Source: Theropithecus gelada (taxonomy: Eukaryota > Chordata > Mammalia > Primates > Cercopithecidae). From it: DNA of 64,000 nucleotides. Both the position numbers and the translations under genes were made by a program. Below the pieces are notes generated by a model. It did no database searches, had not been told where the DNA came from, and saw only the letters and a list, made by a program, of their open reading frames with translations. The stretch's first letter is position 1; every line of letters begins with the position of its first letter. Shown here one piece after another: positions 22,191 through 33,854 of this stretch. The stretch spans positions 87,775,783 to 87,839,782 of the forward strand of contig NC_037668.1 in NCBI RefSeq assembly GCF_003255815.1, read 5' to 3'.

Positions 22191-22650
22191 ATCATAGGTG
22201 GAATTGCATCCCTGCATGAAAGTTCCGCTGGAGTCCCAACCTCCAGTGCCTCAGAACACGATCTTATTTGGAGCTAGCCTTTTCAGAGGTGATTAAGTTA
22301 AAATGAGGTCCTTCATCTTTCTGGTGGGCCCTAATTCCATATGACTGGTGTGATATCGAAAAGGGGAAATCTGGACATAGAGAGAGACACATACTGAAGG
22401 AGAATGTAATGTGAAGGTGAAGGCAGAGGTCAAGGTCATGCCTCAACAAGTCAAGGAATACTGAAAACATTAAGCCAAGGAAGGGGCATGAAACAGATTC
22501 TCCCTTGTGGTCCTCAGAAAGAATCAACCCTACCGATACTTTGATTTTGGGCTTGTAGCCACCAGAACTGTGAGGTAATACAGTTTTGTTGTTTAAGCTG
22601 CCCAGTTTGCAGTACTTGGTTATGGCAGTCCTATCAAACTAATACACTTG
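22191..22650 (+). mobile_element. MLT1-type MaLR LTR
   Basis: GGTGATTAAGTTAAAATGAG, CTAATTCCATATGACTGGTG, AGCCACCAGAACTGTGAGGT and the end GTCCTATCAAACTAATACA mark a nearly full LTR of an old endogenous retrovirus-like element. No internal genes are attached. Confidence 0.87.
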
Positions 22651-24329
22651 CCTACACATCTGTTCCCCCAAAACCACCCCCACCAAATCCCTCCCAAATT
22701 AAGTCAGTTCTGGAGGACAGAAATAAGGTTTTCTTTCCTTCTTTCTTTCTTTTTAATTATCCCTGATGCCTAGAAGGGCCAGGCACAGAGTTAGTTGTTG
22801 TTGCAATTATTGATCACATTTTGCATTCTCTTTGGCCACGAGGGAGAGAGAAAAGGGACTAGAAGAGGAACTTGTTTTAGAAGAACAAGTTGGAGCTGTC
22901 TGGAGAGCAAAAGATGACAAGTAGTGAGATCCATGTCCCTGAAGGTGTCCAAGCATAGGCAGGCTGAAGGAAACCTTGCTTAGGGTTGATTCTATGAGAA
23001 TATTGAGAAATAGCTTTGCTGATTGTAATCTTCCAGAGATTGATCAGTATTTTGGAATCTGGGTGAGTCAGAACCAGGCTAGGTGTCGCCCTTGTGTAGC
23101 TGTTGAAGATAGTGTGGGAGAGTGGGGTGTGTGTTTTGAGCAAGAGCTTGGTTCAAAGTGCCAATTTCTCTTCACCAGCTAAGTCTCGATCAGCCTTTGT
23201 CAGAGCTCAATCTGCCTGTGAATTTGCCTGGAATCCGTTCCCAGCAGCACCATCTGTTTGCGATTGTCCTACCATCTGACCATTTACCCTTTGTCAACTT
23301 CCTCCTCCGGGCACTCCCACTGCCAGTTGGAATCCACCCATGGAATCCACCCATTGTCCATCTTGGATAAACTGAGTCTGGAGAAAGACAGGACAGGAGA
23401 GAAGGGAAGATGTGGGAGATGTTCCAATGTGCTAGTGTTCTTGGCCAAGAGGTGTCTGGGAAGCCCCACTAAGCCTTCACACAGAACCTGGAGAGAGAGC
23501 ATGTGGCCCAGCCAGAGCCATATTGTGCCCCAGGCAGTCTGATGGCTCCACAAATAATATTGATGCCTTTTGTTTGAAAACTCTTTGTGGAGGTTTCCCA
23601 TTTCCCAACAAACCACGCTTGATGTTGGGCCTCCCGCAAGCCACTTTGCCTTTTGCACAGTCCCGTGGCCAACTGTGCAGGCAGATGAGGGCCCCTGAAT
23701 GCTAATGAGGGAAATGGTTGGCATTCCTAAGGCACACCCGACTCTGGGAACCCCGCCTTTGTTGCTAAGGAGCATTGGAACTGTAGCTGAAAGGCTCTTA
23801 GAAGAGAGGGGAGTGAAGAGAGGGAGAGAAGAAAGGAGAGCATTTGTTTTCAGAGCTTCACAGTTCTCTGGCCAGCTCCAAAGCTGTCCAATTTCTGATC
23901 CCAATTAGAATATCAAACCCCCTGTTATTGTTTCTCTTAATGATCTTGGGAAATTCCTCAGAAGAGTCAGCAAGCACTTAGCAAACTCTTTGGACTGCAC
24001 CATCTCTACAGTTGTGCTTCTGGTGGTGTGAACATACCATGCCAGAGTCCTGAAAACCACCTTTGTTCCAGTTCCCAGAAGGCAATGATGAAGCTGGAGG
24101 ATGAGAAGAGGGCGAAAAGCTGTTGAGTTTTCAAAATGTACCTGTGGGGGCTCCCCTTAGCAGATGATTGCCAGGTGCCCACTCGGCAGTGCGTCTGAGT
24201 TCTGCGCTGGTCACAAAGACAGGAAGATCTTGTTACTGGCTTGCAGTCACCTCCAGACTTGCTGGGAGCGACACACCACACATGCTAAAGAGAATTGTAT
24301 GGGTTATTTGCTCTAACTGTGGCCAACAG
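22651..24329. other. Unassigned intergenic sequence
   Basis: A short CTTT run lies near 22738, and an exact 13-bp tandem duplication (TGGAATCCACCCA at 23328 and 23341). The 206-codon minus-strand frame at 23284-23904 has no recognisable domain and no splice or promoter context, so I do not call it. Confidence 0.3.
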
Positions 24330-24334
24330 CACTG

Positions 24335-24500
24335 AGGAACTTGGAGTTATGCAAGACTGGGTTCTAATCCTGGCTCAGTCACTCACAGCTATAAGTCCTT
24401 AAGCAAGTACATACACTGCCCTGAGCCTGTGTTACTCCCCTGTACAATGGGTGTGGTAATGCCAATCTCGTTGGTTCACTTTGAGGAGTAAGTACAGGAC
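24335..24500 (+). mobile_element. MIR
   Basis: GGGTTCTAATCCTGGCTCAG, CCTTAAGCAAGTACATACAC and TGTACAATGGGTGTGGTAAT. Confidence 0.85.
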
Positions 24501-24654
24501 AGAGAATGAGAGACAGGGATGTGGAACACATATTCTGTGCCCTCCAGGACCACGCAGTCGGTGAACCATCTGTAGGCTTGGAAGATGTCTGTACCTGGAA
24601 AAGACATTCAACCATTTGGCCCATTGGATGGGGTAAAATGAAATCCCATATAAG

Positions 24655-24840
24655 ACTAAAATAAGCTAGTTTCCCCTTATGGAGCACGTCTGTGTGCCAG
24701 GCATAGTGCTGGGCAATTTGCATGTATTATCTCATTTAATATGAATGATGCTCTCAGGTAAGTAGTGACTTGTTCAGGGCCACACAGCTGGGAAAGAGTC
24801 TGCGCAGCTGGTGAGAACCTGCCTCTGTCATCCTGTGCCC
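24655..24840 (-). mobile_element. MIR, antisense
   Basis: TGTGCCAGGCATAGTGCTGG, TATTATCTCATTTAATATGA and GGGCCACACAGCTGGGAAAG. Confidence 0.87.
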
Positions 24841-25354
24841 TTTCCATCCTTAAAGCCTGAGGTTTCTGGGGGAGTTGGGGCATACCTAATTGACACCAAG
24901 CATCTCCAGAGCACACTGAAGGTTAACCAGTCCACTATCCACAGACACCCATTTAGGAAGGTTTTTTTTTGGAGGACGCTGGTGACGGATACCAGACTTT
25001 CCCAACACAGTGTTTATTAGAAGTTCACAATGACACAGCTCTGAGAAAAAAGGGAGAAAAGTAATAGACTTTCTATAAGTAAACCATGAAATTCCACCAT
25101 AGAGATCATAATGATATTGTGAACCATAATGACTTCCTAGCACTTAGTAATTTTCCATCCACCAACATCCCTCCCTAATGCTCCTTGTCTATCAATTCCC
25201 ACTTTTTGTTGTTGAATTTAGAGTTGAGCCCAACATCTCTCCCCTACTGCAAAACTCCATTGCAGTGGTTCCTATAACTATTGTGATAGTTTTGAGTAAA
25301 ACCTGCCTTATGATTTTAACAAGAGTCAGAATAATTTTTTCTTTAAGACAGACA

Positions 25355-25355
<1 letters not shown>

Positions 25356-25401
<46 letters not shown>
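25356..25401 (+). repeat. (AC)23 microsatellite
   Basis: An uninterrupted 46-bp AC run, so probably length-polymorphic. Frames across it are artefacts. Confidence 0.97.
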
Positions 25402-25403
<2 letters not shown>

Positions 25404-25601
25404 CTTGGGGTAAAGTAGTGGAGAATTCCAGGTAGAAGATGATGCAAAAGCAATTGATACTTGATTCTAGAAGGCAGACACATCTCAAAATTTGTTCTTG
25501 CTGTAGTAGTGGCCTGACCTCCCTATGCCATTTCACATAGACCATTGTTCAAAGTTCTTTGGAAGGTTCCTGAATGTTCAGCAGCTAAGGGAAGGGACAT
25601 A

Positions 25602-25795
25602 AAAAGGTATATCTTTATTACATGCAAAGAACTGTCCAAATGGCATTGCTTTCAATGTTTATAACAATTCTACAAACAGATGCAATTGCTTCTGTTTTAT
25701 AGATGAAGGAACTGAACTCCAGGGGGATTAAGCAACTTGTCAAGGCTACCACCCACTAAGTGCAAGAGCCAGATTTTGGCGCTTATTTATTCTTT
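25602..25795 (-). mobile_element. MIR, antisense
   Basis: TTTATAGATGAAGGAACTGA and TTAAGCAACTTGTCAAGGCT. Confidence 0.82.
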
Positions 25796-25913
25796 TTCTA
25801 CTCTCTGTGGAAATACAGGGGGGCGGGGTGGTAGGGTGACTGTGGATCTAGATCTGGTAAAGGTTACCCCACTTATAGAAGTATTCATTCAGCCAAGACT
25901 ATAGTACAGGTTA

Positions 25914-25947
25914 CGCTTAACCTGTGGTCACGCTTAACCTGTGGTCA
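25914..25947 (+). repeat. Exact 17-bp tandem duplication
   Basis: CGCTTAACCTGTGGTCA appears twice without a mismatch or spacer. Confidence 0.97.
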
Positions 25948-26274
25948 CACAGCCCTGGTGGCACCTTTCATGCTGCATTCTATGTAAATGCAGCCCCCTG
26001 CATTTGTGTAGCTTGGTGATGCTGAGCTACTTATCAAAAACTATACTAGATATTGGATATTAAGAATTGGGCAAGGGAAAATCATTGCTGTTCAGGACCT
26101 TATGATTTTGTCTAATAACCCCAACTTCAGGTTTAGGAACTTCTTTTACCCAAACTGCCTCTCCAACCCACTTACTCCCAGAGATGAAGGGTAAAGTGAG
26201 ACCTTCTCAGTATCATTTGACCAGTCCTTCACAGGAAGCACGAACCTTCTGGCAGATGTTAACTGACACAACCT

Positions 26275-26420
26275 AACAGCTTTCTTGTCCTCACATCTCT
26301 GAGCCTGTTTCCTCATTTGTGAAACAGAGAGGTGAAACCTGTCTTATTTAATTGTCAGAGATAGATCAAACAAAATATGTCAGGTTCCTCAGACACAATC
26401 GTTGCTCAAGGCATATTAAA
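26275..26420 (+). mobile_element. MIR
   Basis: GAGCCTGTTTCCTCATTTGT, then GAAACAGAGAGG and TTAATTGTCAGAGATAG. Confidence 0.72.
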
Positions 26421-27424
26421 TTTTTTGACCTACTATTCTAATTATCCTTACTTGGCATTTTGGTAGAACGAGAAAGCCGTGTCTATTTGCTTACTCTTTT
26501 TACCTAAAAGGCAGCTAGAAAGTCCAAGGGGTTCTAGAAAGGGTAGCCCGTCGGCTTCAAGAGTCATTTTTCTGGACAACACAAGGATTATAAAAACCAA
26601 AGCAGGTCAGACTAGGAGACCTTAGAGAGCATTTATTTTAGTGGATCCAAATAGTTTTGTTCTTGAGGTCTTGTCTATAAGAGTACATGAAGCACCTTAT
26701 TTGATAAAATGCATAGAAAGGGATGCTCAGAGGCCTTTCTGTTTGATTTTCCCCTTGACCTAACTTGTTCATTTTGTCTGGCACACAGATTGGAAACTCA
26801 GTACCCTGATCACCCAGTATTAGTGATGGTGTTGGGAGCACATTATCTCTGAAGCTCCAGGCCAGTGTCTCTTCAATGAGCTCATGCTACCAGTAGGGTG
26901 TGATATGTGTGTAACTGTGTGCTATGTGAGAGGTGCAAAGTCGGGGGGATGTTAAGAACAGAAGAACTACGGGAACTGATGGAAAGTTCCACCTGGTTTT
27001 CCTGTCCAGGCAGAGCAGAGGATGTTACCTATTCCCAAAACCCTTTTTCCCAAGAAGTCCTTCCTCAAAACTTCTATCTGGGACTTTTGGAAAATACCCC
27101 TGGAGACAGTGTAACATTGTTTAGTTTTGTACTGCCAAAAATATTGGAGTTGTTCAGAAAACCTCACTTGAAATGGTTCTTCTACTGCTTAAGGTTAAGA
27201 TAGAGCATTGGTAATACTTTCATTTTTCTTCTAATGTGGAAATCCTTCCCAGAATAATGATCAGGAGAAGGGATGATTTACCTATCCAAAAACGATGTTT
27301 ATAGGTCTACTAGGTTCCAGGCACTGTGGGCAAGTGGCAACATGTAATGTGGTTTTTACTATGTGATGTGGAATTGTGGGGTTTGAAACAACAGTTTGAT
27401 TAGCAATGTAGGAAAAAATCAAAC
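26421..27424. other. Unassigned sequence downstream of C1orf87
   Basis: Unique intergenic DNA between a MIR and the predicted poly(A) site. No element recognised. Confidence 0.3.
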
Positions 27425-27706
27425 ATGTAATATTAATAATAAGCTTTATTAAAACAGAAGGAGATTCTAAGTAGCTGGGTTCTTGCCACATCAAAAGATA
27501 AAACTAGGTTTCCTCTGATCACTTTGAGCTGCTTATGAGCGAGCATCATAGCCAGAAACCAAGTCCAAACCAAAAGCATCTACAATAGCTGCATCGGCCT
27601 GCACTCTGACAATGTCTCCGCCACTATACTCAGGCTGGGGAGAAACACGTGTCTGGGTAAAAAGGGAGATAAGGGAAACATCTGTTCTCACAATATGGGC
27701 TTGTTA
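27425..27706 (-). other. C1orf87: 3' UTR of C1orf87
   Basis: This sequence directly follows the TGA stop on the minus strand, with no acceptor or donor needed before the poly(A) signal near 27445. It is about 280 nt long, unique sequence, and carries no Alu or other repeat that I recognise. The lower boundary is an estimate, 10-30 nt past the AATAAA. The + strand shadow frame at 27612-27815 is not considered coding. Confidence 0.7.
27445..27450 (-). terminator. C1orf87: Poly(A) signal AATAAA
   Basis: TTTATT on the + strand reads AATAAA on the minus strand, about 257 nt after the stop codon. It is the first canonical hexamer after the stop, so cleavage is expected around 27415-27435. Confidence 0.7.
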
Positions 27707-27867
27707 TCATAGCTCCTTTAAGTACCGCAGTGCTGGCTCCAAGAGCATATTTTCTCCCAAACGGAATCTGCGCAAGGCCTGGTCGATTTTCCGAGGGCTC
27801 AGGGACAGGTTGTAAATGAGATTGTAGTTGTGAATGAGGCGTCTGGCTCGTTCCTTCTCCAGAACTC
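27707..27867 (-). CDS. C1orf87: C1orf87 terminal coding exon (C-terminus and stop)
   Basis: Last coding exon, read on the minus strand. The acceptor is at 27868 (pyrimidine-rich tract ending CAATCACAG on the minus strand). The first two bases complete a Gly codon begun in the previous exon, followed by 52 codons and a TGA at 27707-27709. It encodes the second half of an EF-hand-like unit (GVLEKERARRLIHNY...) and a basic/hydrophobic helix rich in Arg and Leu, ending ALRYLKEL. The EF loop starts in the preceding exon (DLSNT) and continues here (GVLEKER). Loop position 12 is Arg rather than Glu, so calcium binding is doubtful. I recognise the product as C1orf87, a little-studied EF-hand protein with no assigned reaction. 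The gene name is from memory. The exon structure itself is seen directly. Confidence 0.85.
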
Positions 27868-28318
27868 CTGTGATTGGATTGGGTAGGTGGAAGGTTTTTA
27901 AAAGAGGACAGAGGGAAAACAGAGAAAACTATATATTAGCTTGAATGACTTCCAGGTAAAGGCTAAATGATAATATTTTGCAACTTTAAGCTTCTTAAAA
28001 ATCAAGTGGCATCTTAAAAAGTATTTGTACTCATGGGTATGCATTACAGATTTCAGGAAGAATCTGAGGGTGATTTCAGGGGAGAGAGAACAAGATGGGA
28101 TCCAATAAGGTTCACAGAAAAATTCTAAAGCAATTTAAGCTTTTCTTTGTAGCTTTAAAACTTGTGAGGCCAATTTTTGAAACACTGGGGGTGCCTAGCA
28201 GAAGTAATTTCTAATTGTCTTGAGTTCATTTTATCTTGTCAAAGTCTCCAAACATGCTCCTAAGCATGCAGGGATTAAACAACTTAATTTTAAAATGCAT
28301 TTCTCTAAACGTATTTAT

Positions 28319-28655
28319 AGATGTTCCTTGGTATCTGCAGGGATTGGGTCCATGATATTGCCCTCCCCAACAGTGATACCTACACCCATGGATGCTCAAG
28401 CCCCAATATAAAATGGAGTAGTATTTGCATCTAACCTATCCACATTCTCCCATGTACTTTAAACCATCTCTAGATTACTTGTAACACCTAATACAATGCA
28501 AATACAGCGTAAATAGTTGTTATACTGTGTTTTAAAATTCTTAATTTTTTTGTCGTCATGTCATTATATTTTATGTCTATTTTTAAAAATATTTTTGATA
28601 TGCAGTTGGTCGAATCTGTAGTTGCGGAATACAAAGATGCAGAAGATTGGCTGTC
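28319..28655. mobile_element. Tigger-type MITE (Tc1/mariner)
   Basis: Both ends are recognisable: TTCCTTGGTATCTGCAGGGA and GTCGAATCTGTAGTTGCGGA. In between are AAATGGAGTAGTATTTGCAT and CATCTCTAGATTACTTGTAA. It is a non-autonomous internal-deletion derivative. The subfamily is not assigned. Confidence 0.8.
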
Positions 28656-29044
28656 CTGTGACTCCCTCCAGCTTGCTGTGCAATCACAGGTAAAGCATCT
28701 AACTTCTCATAGCTCAGAGTTTGAATCTGCATAATAGAGGTGGTAATGTGTATGACTGCAGGATGTGATCTGGTGCCCACACATTATATATGCTAATACC
28801 AATGTCAGTAAGCTTTCCATGTTAAGATTGGGTAGATTTTGACGGCTGTTGGGAGGAGTTGCAGTGTAGATCATGGCATCACTGAAGATCAATAACTCAC
28901 TCATAAGCCCCTAATTGCAAGTTTCTATGTGTCAGATACTGTGCTTGGGAATACAGAGGATTTAGAGAATTATTCTGCTACCTCTGGAAGATCTCTGACC
29001 CATGGGGGAGAGAAGTTATGCAGAAAATTAACTGGGATACAACA

Positions 29045-29225
29045 AGAATAATTATAATAACCAATATGTAAATATAAAATTTATTATGTCCCAAGAACTG
29101 CTCCAAGCATTTCACCAATATTAACTAATTGAATCCTTACAATAACCCATTTCACAGAGGGAGAAACTAAAGCCTGCAAGTCTCTTGATTGCCTAAGGTT
29201 AACCACTACAGTACATTATGGAATG
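29045..29225 (-). mobile_element. MIR, antisense
   Basis: TTACAATAACCCATTTCACA and GCCTAAGGTTAACCACTACA. Confidence 0.78.
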
Positions 29226-29264
29226 AGGGGAAAGAGATTGCTTCAAGTAGGGATCATTTTGGTT

Positions 29265-29557
29265 TTCTTTTTTGAGTCAGGGTCTTACTCTGTTGCCCAG
29301 GCTGGAGTACAGAGGCACGATCATGGTTCACTGTAGCCTTGATCTCCTGTGCTCAAGTGATCCTCCCACCTAAGCCTCATGAGTAGCTGGGATTGCAGGT
29401 ATGTGCCACCACTCTCAGCTAATTTTTTAAATTTTTTGTAGCGATGAAGTTTCACTATGTTGCCCAGACTGGTCTCGAACTCCTGAGCTCAAGCAATCCT
29501 CCCCCTTAGGCCTCTTGAAGTGCTGGGATTATAGGCATGTGCCACTGTGCCTGGCCT
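29265..29557 (-). mobile_element. AluJ-type, full length
   Basis: Starts with a degraded T-tract, then GAGTCAGGGTCTTACTCTGT, and ends ATAGGCATGTGCCACTGTGC. High divergence and J-type phrases (TGAGCTCAAGCAATCCTCCC) indicate an old copy. Confidence 0.93.
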
Positions 29558-30084
29558 CTTTTACTCTCCTTTGTGTGAGCAAACTATAAGAGTGATGGTG
29601 AAATTCTTTCTTAAAGAATCCAGAGGCAGTGCCTTGTCATTTTGCAGAAAGCCACTGCTAGTCCATTAGAGTTGGGCAGTGGTAGATACCTATCATCTCA
29701 GTTTAAGATACAAAATATGACTCATTTTTAAATGTGCAAGTACTATTGAGCATGGTTCCACCCTCTCAACTACTCTCTAGTGGTTATTCTTAACAGTAGG
29801 CCACAACAGTTGGGGTCCTAATTTATTCTATTCTATTCCAGTATGTTCATTTTCTATTCTGTTCTGGTTTGTTCATTGCCTATTTATTGTTTATCTCTCT
29901 CATTAGAACAGTGGTCCTTTCATTTATGTAAACCTCATTCTTTGAGTTGGTCAATTGCATCTTCGAAGTTCTCTGGATAGGATGGCTGCTCTCAGTCCTG
30001 CCTAGGTTTGCTTCCTTTGGCCATTTCCCCTCACCCTGCCTCTGGAAATATAAGACATGGATTTGGAATATGTTTATGACTGTA

Positions 30085-30225
30085 AGAAAAAAGAAATTAG
30101 CGAGGTATGGTGGCATGCACCAACTAAGGTGAGAGAATCATTTGAGCCTGGGAGGTCGAGGTTGCAGTGAGTCATGATCATGCCACTGCATTCTAGCCCA
30201 GGCAACAGAGTGAGGCCTCTGTCTC
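30085..30225 (+). mobile_element. Alu right-monomer fragment
   Basis: Starts AAATTAGCGAGGTATGGTGG and ends GAGGCCTCTGTCTC. An internal deletion after GGCATGCAC removes roughly 25 bp of the usual TGTAGTCCCAGCTAC segment. Confidence 0.88.
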
Positions 30226-30228
30226 AAA

Positions 30229-30263
<35 letters not shown>

Positions 30264-30264
30264 A
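30226..30264 (+). repeat. (AAAT)n Alu tail
   Basis: About nine AAAT units, the evolved A-tail of the preceding Alu arm. Confidence 0.95.
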
Positions 30265-30757
30265 TGTCAAAAGAAGAAAGAAAGAGGGAAAGAAGAAAGA
30301 GAAAATAGGGATAATTAAATTGTGCAAAAATCAATAAAATATTAAGTTCACACAGTATCCAGTACTAGTAAGCACTCAATAATGTGAAATTTTACTATAG
30401 GATAATTATAATTATATCATCAACATTATTTAAAAAATATATCAACACTATATATGTAATTGCTTATTATTAAAATATATGGCATTTAGTTTAGTTTGTA
30501 TTTTAATTAAAAATTAAAAGTTATGTTAAAAAATACATCTAGGAATCACAGTAGTATTTTCTATCTTCTAAGCTTTACCACTGATAGAAGATTCCTAGAG
30601 TCAAACAAAAAGTCCACTGAATGAAATTTGTATCTAATTTACTCTGTCATTAGGGGATGTCCAGAACAACTGCATAAAATAGCCCTTACAATCCATCTTA
30701 GTGTTGGAAAGCCTGTCCTTTCTAACCAGAACCAAAATAAAAGAAATAATAAGAATC

Positions 30758-31063
30758 CTTTTTTTTTTTTTTTTTTTTTTTTTGAGATGGAGTTTCGCTC
30801 TTGTTGCCCAAGCTGGAGTGCAGTGGCATGATCCTGGCTCACTGCAACCTCCACCTCCTGGGTTCAAGCGATTTTCCTGCCTCAGCCTCCTGAGTAGCTG
30901 GGACTACAGGCGCCCACCACCACACCTGGCTCATTGTATTTTTAGTAGAGACAGGGGTTTCACCATGTTGGCCAGGCTGGTCTCGAACTCCTGACCTCAG
31001 GTGATCCACCCACCTTGGCCTCCCAAAGTGCTGAGATTACAGGCGTGAGCCACTGCACCCGAC
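30758..31063 (-). mobile_element. AluS-type, full length with target duplication
   Basis: A 25-bp T-run, then GAGATGGAGTTTCGCTCTTG, ending GCGTGAGCCACTGCACCCGA. The flanks ATAAGAATCC and ATAAGAACC are the likely target-site duplication. Confidence 0.95.
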
Positions 31064-31084
31064 CATAAGAACCTTTTTAACATC

Positions 31085-31275
31085 AACTTCATTGTACAGT
31101 ACACAAAGAACTTTCAATATTTTATCTCATTTGATCCTTTCTCAAATCTGGGATGTATATTTTATTATTATCAGTTTTACTTTATAGATGAGGAAACAGG
31201 CGAAGAGAATGTAAGAGACTGGCTTTTACAGATCAACAACTGGTGGAGTCTGGCTTTGAATCTAAATATTCTGAT
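31085..31275 (-). mobile_element. MIR, antisense
   Basis: TATAGATGAGGAAACAGGCG and CTGGCTTTGAATCTAAATAT. Confidence 0.82.
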
Positions 31276-31324
31276 ACAAAAACAAGCAAAATCGTGTGCT
31301 CTTTCTAGTATGTCATGGGACTTG

Positions 31325-31500
31325 GTGCAGTGGGGATTCACGGAGAGCTGGGCTTGAATTATGGCTCACCATCTTACTGGCTATTATTTTATCACTTTGA
31401 GTTTGGCTTTCTCCTCTGTAAATAAGGATACTAATCCCTTCAGCATGTTGTTGATATGAGGATTTAGTGATGTAGTGTATGTAAAGTCCAGGCTCATGCA
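31325..31500 (+). mobile_element. MIR
   Basis: GAGCTGGGCTTGAATTATGG, TTCTCCTCTGTAAATAAGGA and TGATATGAGGATTTAGTGAT. Confidence 0.8.
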
Positions 31501-32339
31501 GAGAAATTTCTTTAAGGCTCTCATTGCATTCTCCCTCCTTGAACTCTAAAACATTTTCTATTTAGCCTTTAGTTCACTGGGAAAATTCCAAATGCAACAT
31601 CCACCCAGACATTTATCTTAACCACTCTTTTTTTTCTTTAGAAAACACGACCATTTATTCATAGTCATTCCTTATCCCTTCTCCTCAAGTCTATTTTGTT
31701 GACAACCCCCATTAGAGAATAAGCACAGTAGGTTCCCAGAAGCACTGATGTGATGATGGATGGCCTGTCCTCATCCTGGATGAAGAACATGCTGGCCTAC
31801 ATATTTCTTTGCACATAATAAAGAATAGTGATTCATCCATGGGCAAAGCAGGTATCATCTGCTCAGCATCTAGAATGGGGCTATGGTGGTCTGCTAAGTA
31901 CTGTGGGTTAATAAACCAACAAAGTGACCTCAGTTAATCCTCTTTCCTCATCAAAGACAGTTGTAGATTTTCCCAGATCTGGCTGACACATTCCTTGGCT
32001 GTTGAGGAACTAATGAATTTCATGGAAACAGAGAAAACAGGCATAAATAGTGAAGAGGCCATGAGAAAGGCATTTCAAATCTGTCGGAATCTGCCTCCAA
32101 AGTCAACAAACTCCGTTTTTCCTCTGAACGGTTCAGAAGCATGAGAAAGCTCCCAGTCTTTGGAGAGTGTCTTAGCAACTAAGTTTATGATCCATTATCC
32201 ACTATCACAAGTAAGCATTTGTTTCTTTCGAAATGTCATTTTTTAAAAATGTTTTGTTATTGCTTGTAACCTCATCAACACTCTCATAGCCCTGGTATGA
32301 ATACCCAGACTCAGGGTTATTTCAGTAAACTTTTCATCT

Positions 32340-33030
32340 CCTTCTCTCCAGTACCTTCCCTAAATCATCCATCTCAGTTTGCATTATGCCCTCATCTGCA
32401 TGTATGTTTGCATACTGGGTAGATAATGAAGCCTCATCCTATCCCTCAGGGTTCATAATAGGTTCTCAACTTTACTGCATGTCCAACGTGCATCTCTAGT
32501 CCTGTCTTGCTACTTGCTTCTCTATCATACTCATCCGCACTTTCTAACTTTTGCAGGAGGTGACTTCAAACTCGCGATGACCTGTCCAACTATCCAAATT
32601 CTACCTGAAGTCTCAGCTCAAGTTCTCTCTCTCCCTTGGGTCTCTCTCTCTCTCCTCTCTGGGTCCCCAGCCTCACATTGGATGGTGAGCCTCATTTCAT
32701 ACCTTCACTTTTCTTTTGACTCTTGAACTCTTATTTGTGCCTTCATTTGTCTCAAACTCTTGGGCTCAAGTGATCTTCCCATCTCAGCTTCCCAAAGTGC
32801 TGGGATTACAGGCATGACCCACCATGCCTAGCCATGTGCCTTCATTCGTAATAGCTAATGTTGTGTTTCAATTTTGTTTGTTTACTGGCATTGAACTATT
32901 GCTGGTCTCTGTGTCTTACCTAAAGGTAAGCTCCTTGAGGCCAGAGACCATGTCTCATCCTTTCCGGTTTTCCTCTTGGTTCAGCCTCTAACACAGTGCT
33001 GGGCCCATAACAGATTTTTAATAAATAACT
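32340..33030 (+). mobile_element. L2 3' end, interrupted by an Alu fragment
   Basis: CTGAAGTCTCAGCTCAAGTT and, after the insert, TAAGCTCCTTGAGGCCAGAG and ACACAGTGCTGGGCCCATAA form one L2. The 32751-32834 insert splits it. Confidence 0.75.
32751..32834 (-). mobile_element. 84-bp Alu 5' fragment without A-tail
   Basis: Reverse of Alu positions about 1-85 only (CCCAAAGTGCTGGGATTACA). It is flanked by a 15-bp target duplication at 32736-32750 and 32835-32849 (TGTGCCTTCATTTGT / TGTGCCTTCATTCGT). No poly(A) is seen at the element's 3' side. Confidence 0.88.
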
Positions 33031-33334
33031 TTATAATTCAACCAGATGAATCTTTCATTTAAAAATTTCAGGTTTTTTTTCTCTTTGGTATAATTATTAA
33101 GAGTCCTTGGATTTTATATGGCAATTATACTTCCTGTGGTCTAGAATTAAGTTGCTTTGGAAATTCAAAGCAAAACAAAAACACACAAAGAGAATGAAAA
33201 GGCAGACATTGCCATTGTCATATGATTACTTCTAGATAGTACTAATGTGTACACCAACTCTTCATGAAAAACAGTATGTAAGTAAATAAGACAGTTTGGG
33301 ACAATGTGCTTTTCTATCTGCTCCCCCTTTTCCC

Positions 33335-33850
33335 AGCACTCTGACCTGGTTCTAGACTTCATTCTCTCTTTCCTTTCCACTTTCCCTTATTTCACTTTCT
33401 CCTTCATTCTGCACATAGTCATCAAGGATCTTTCTGAAGTACAACTTCATTACACCACTCCTCTGCTTAGAAACTCTCCGAGCTCTCATTATATTTGAAC
33501 TGACTCCAAATTCCTTGATCTGGCATTTAAAATCTTTCAATATCTGGCCCCATTCTTTATTTCCATCTTTATCATTTAACATTCTTTTTAATAGCCCCTA
33601 TATTGAGTACCCTGCACGGAGCCTCACACACAGCATTTGCACCTTTGCCAGAAAAGGCTACTTCATTCCTTTGTGACCAAACTGTATTTTAAGTTTAATG
33701 ATCAATTTAACATTAACAAAGTCTTCCATGATGACCCCACCAGGAAGAACTTCACTTTTCTCTGAATGCCCCCAGAGCATCCTCTAACAGCATTTATCAC
33801 CATCTATCTTGGATTTGGTTATTTACACACATTGGCTCATGTATTTGTTT
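33335..33850 (+). mobile_element. L2
   Basis: CATTACACCACTCCTCTGCT, TCCAAATTCCTTGATCTGGC and CATCCTCTAACAGCATTTAT. Confidence 0.82.
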
Positions 33851-33854
33851 CCTC

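Noticed and set aside
23284..23904. 206-codon minus-strand frame
   Set aside because: No domain, no supporting exon signals, and overlapping frames on the other strand are nearly as open.
25356..25401. Possible CRISPR-like or regular array
   Set aside because: It is a plain AC dinucleotide repeat. No spacer-repeat structure exists anywhere in the window.
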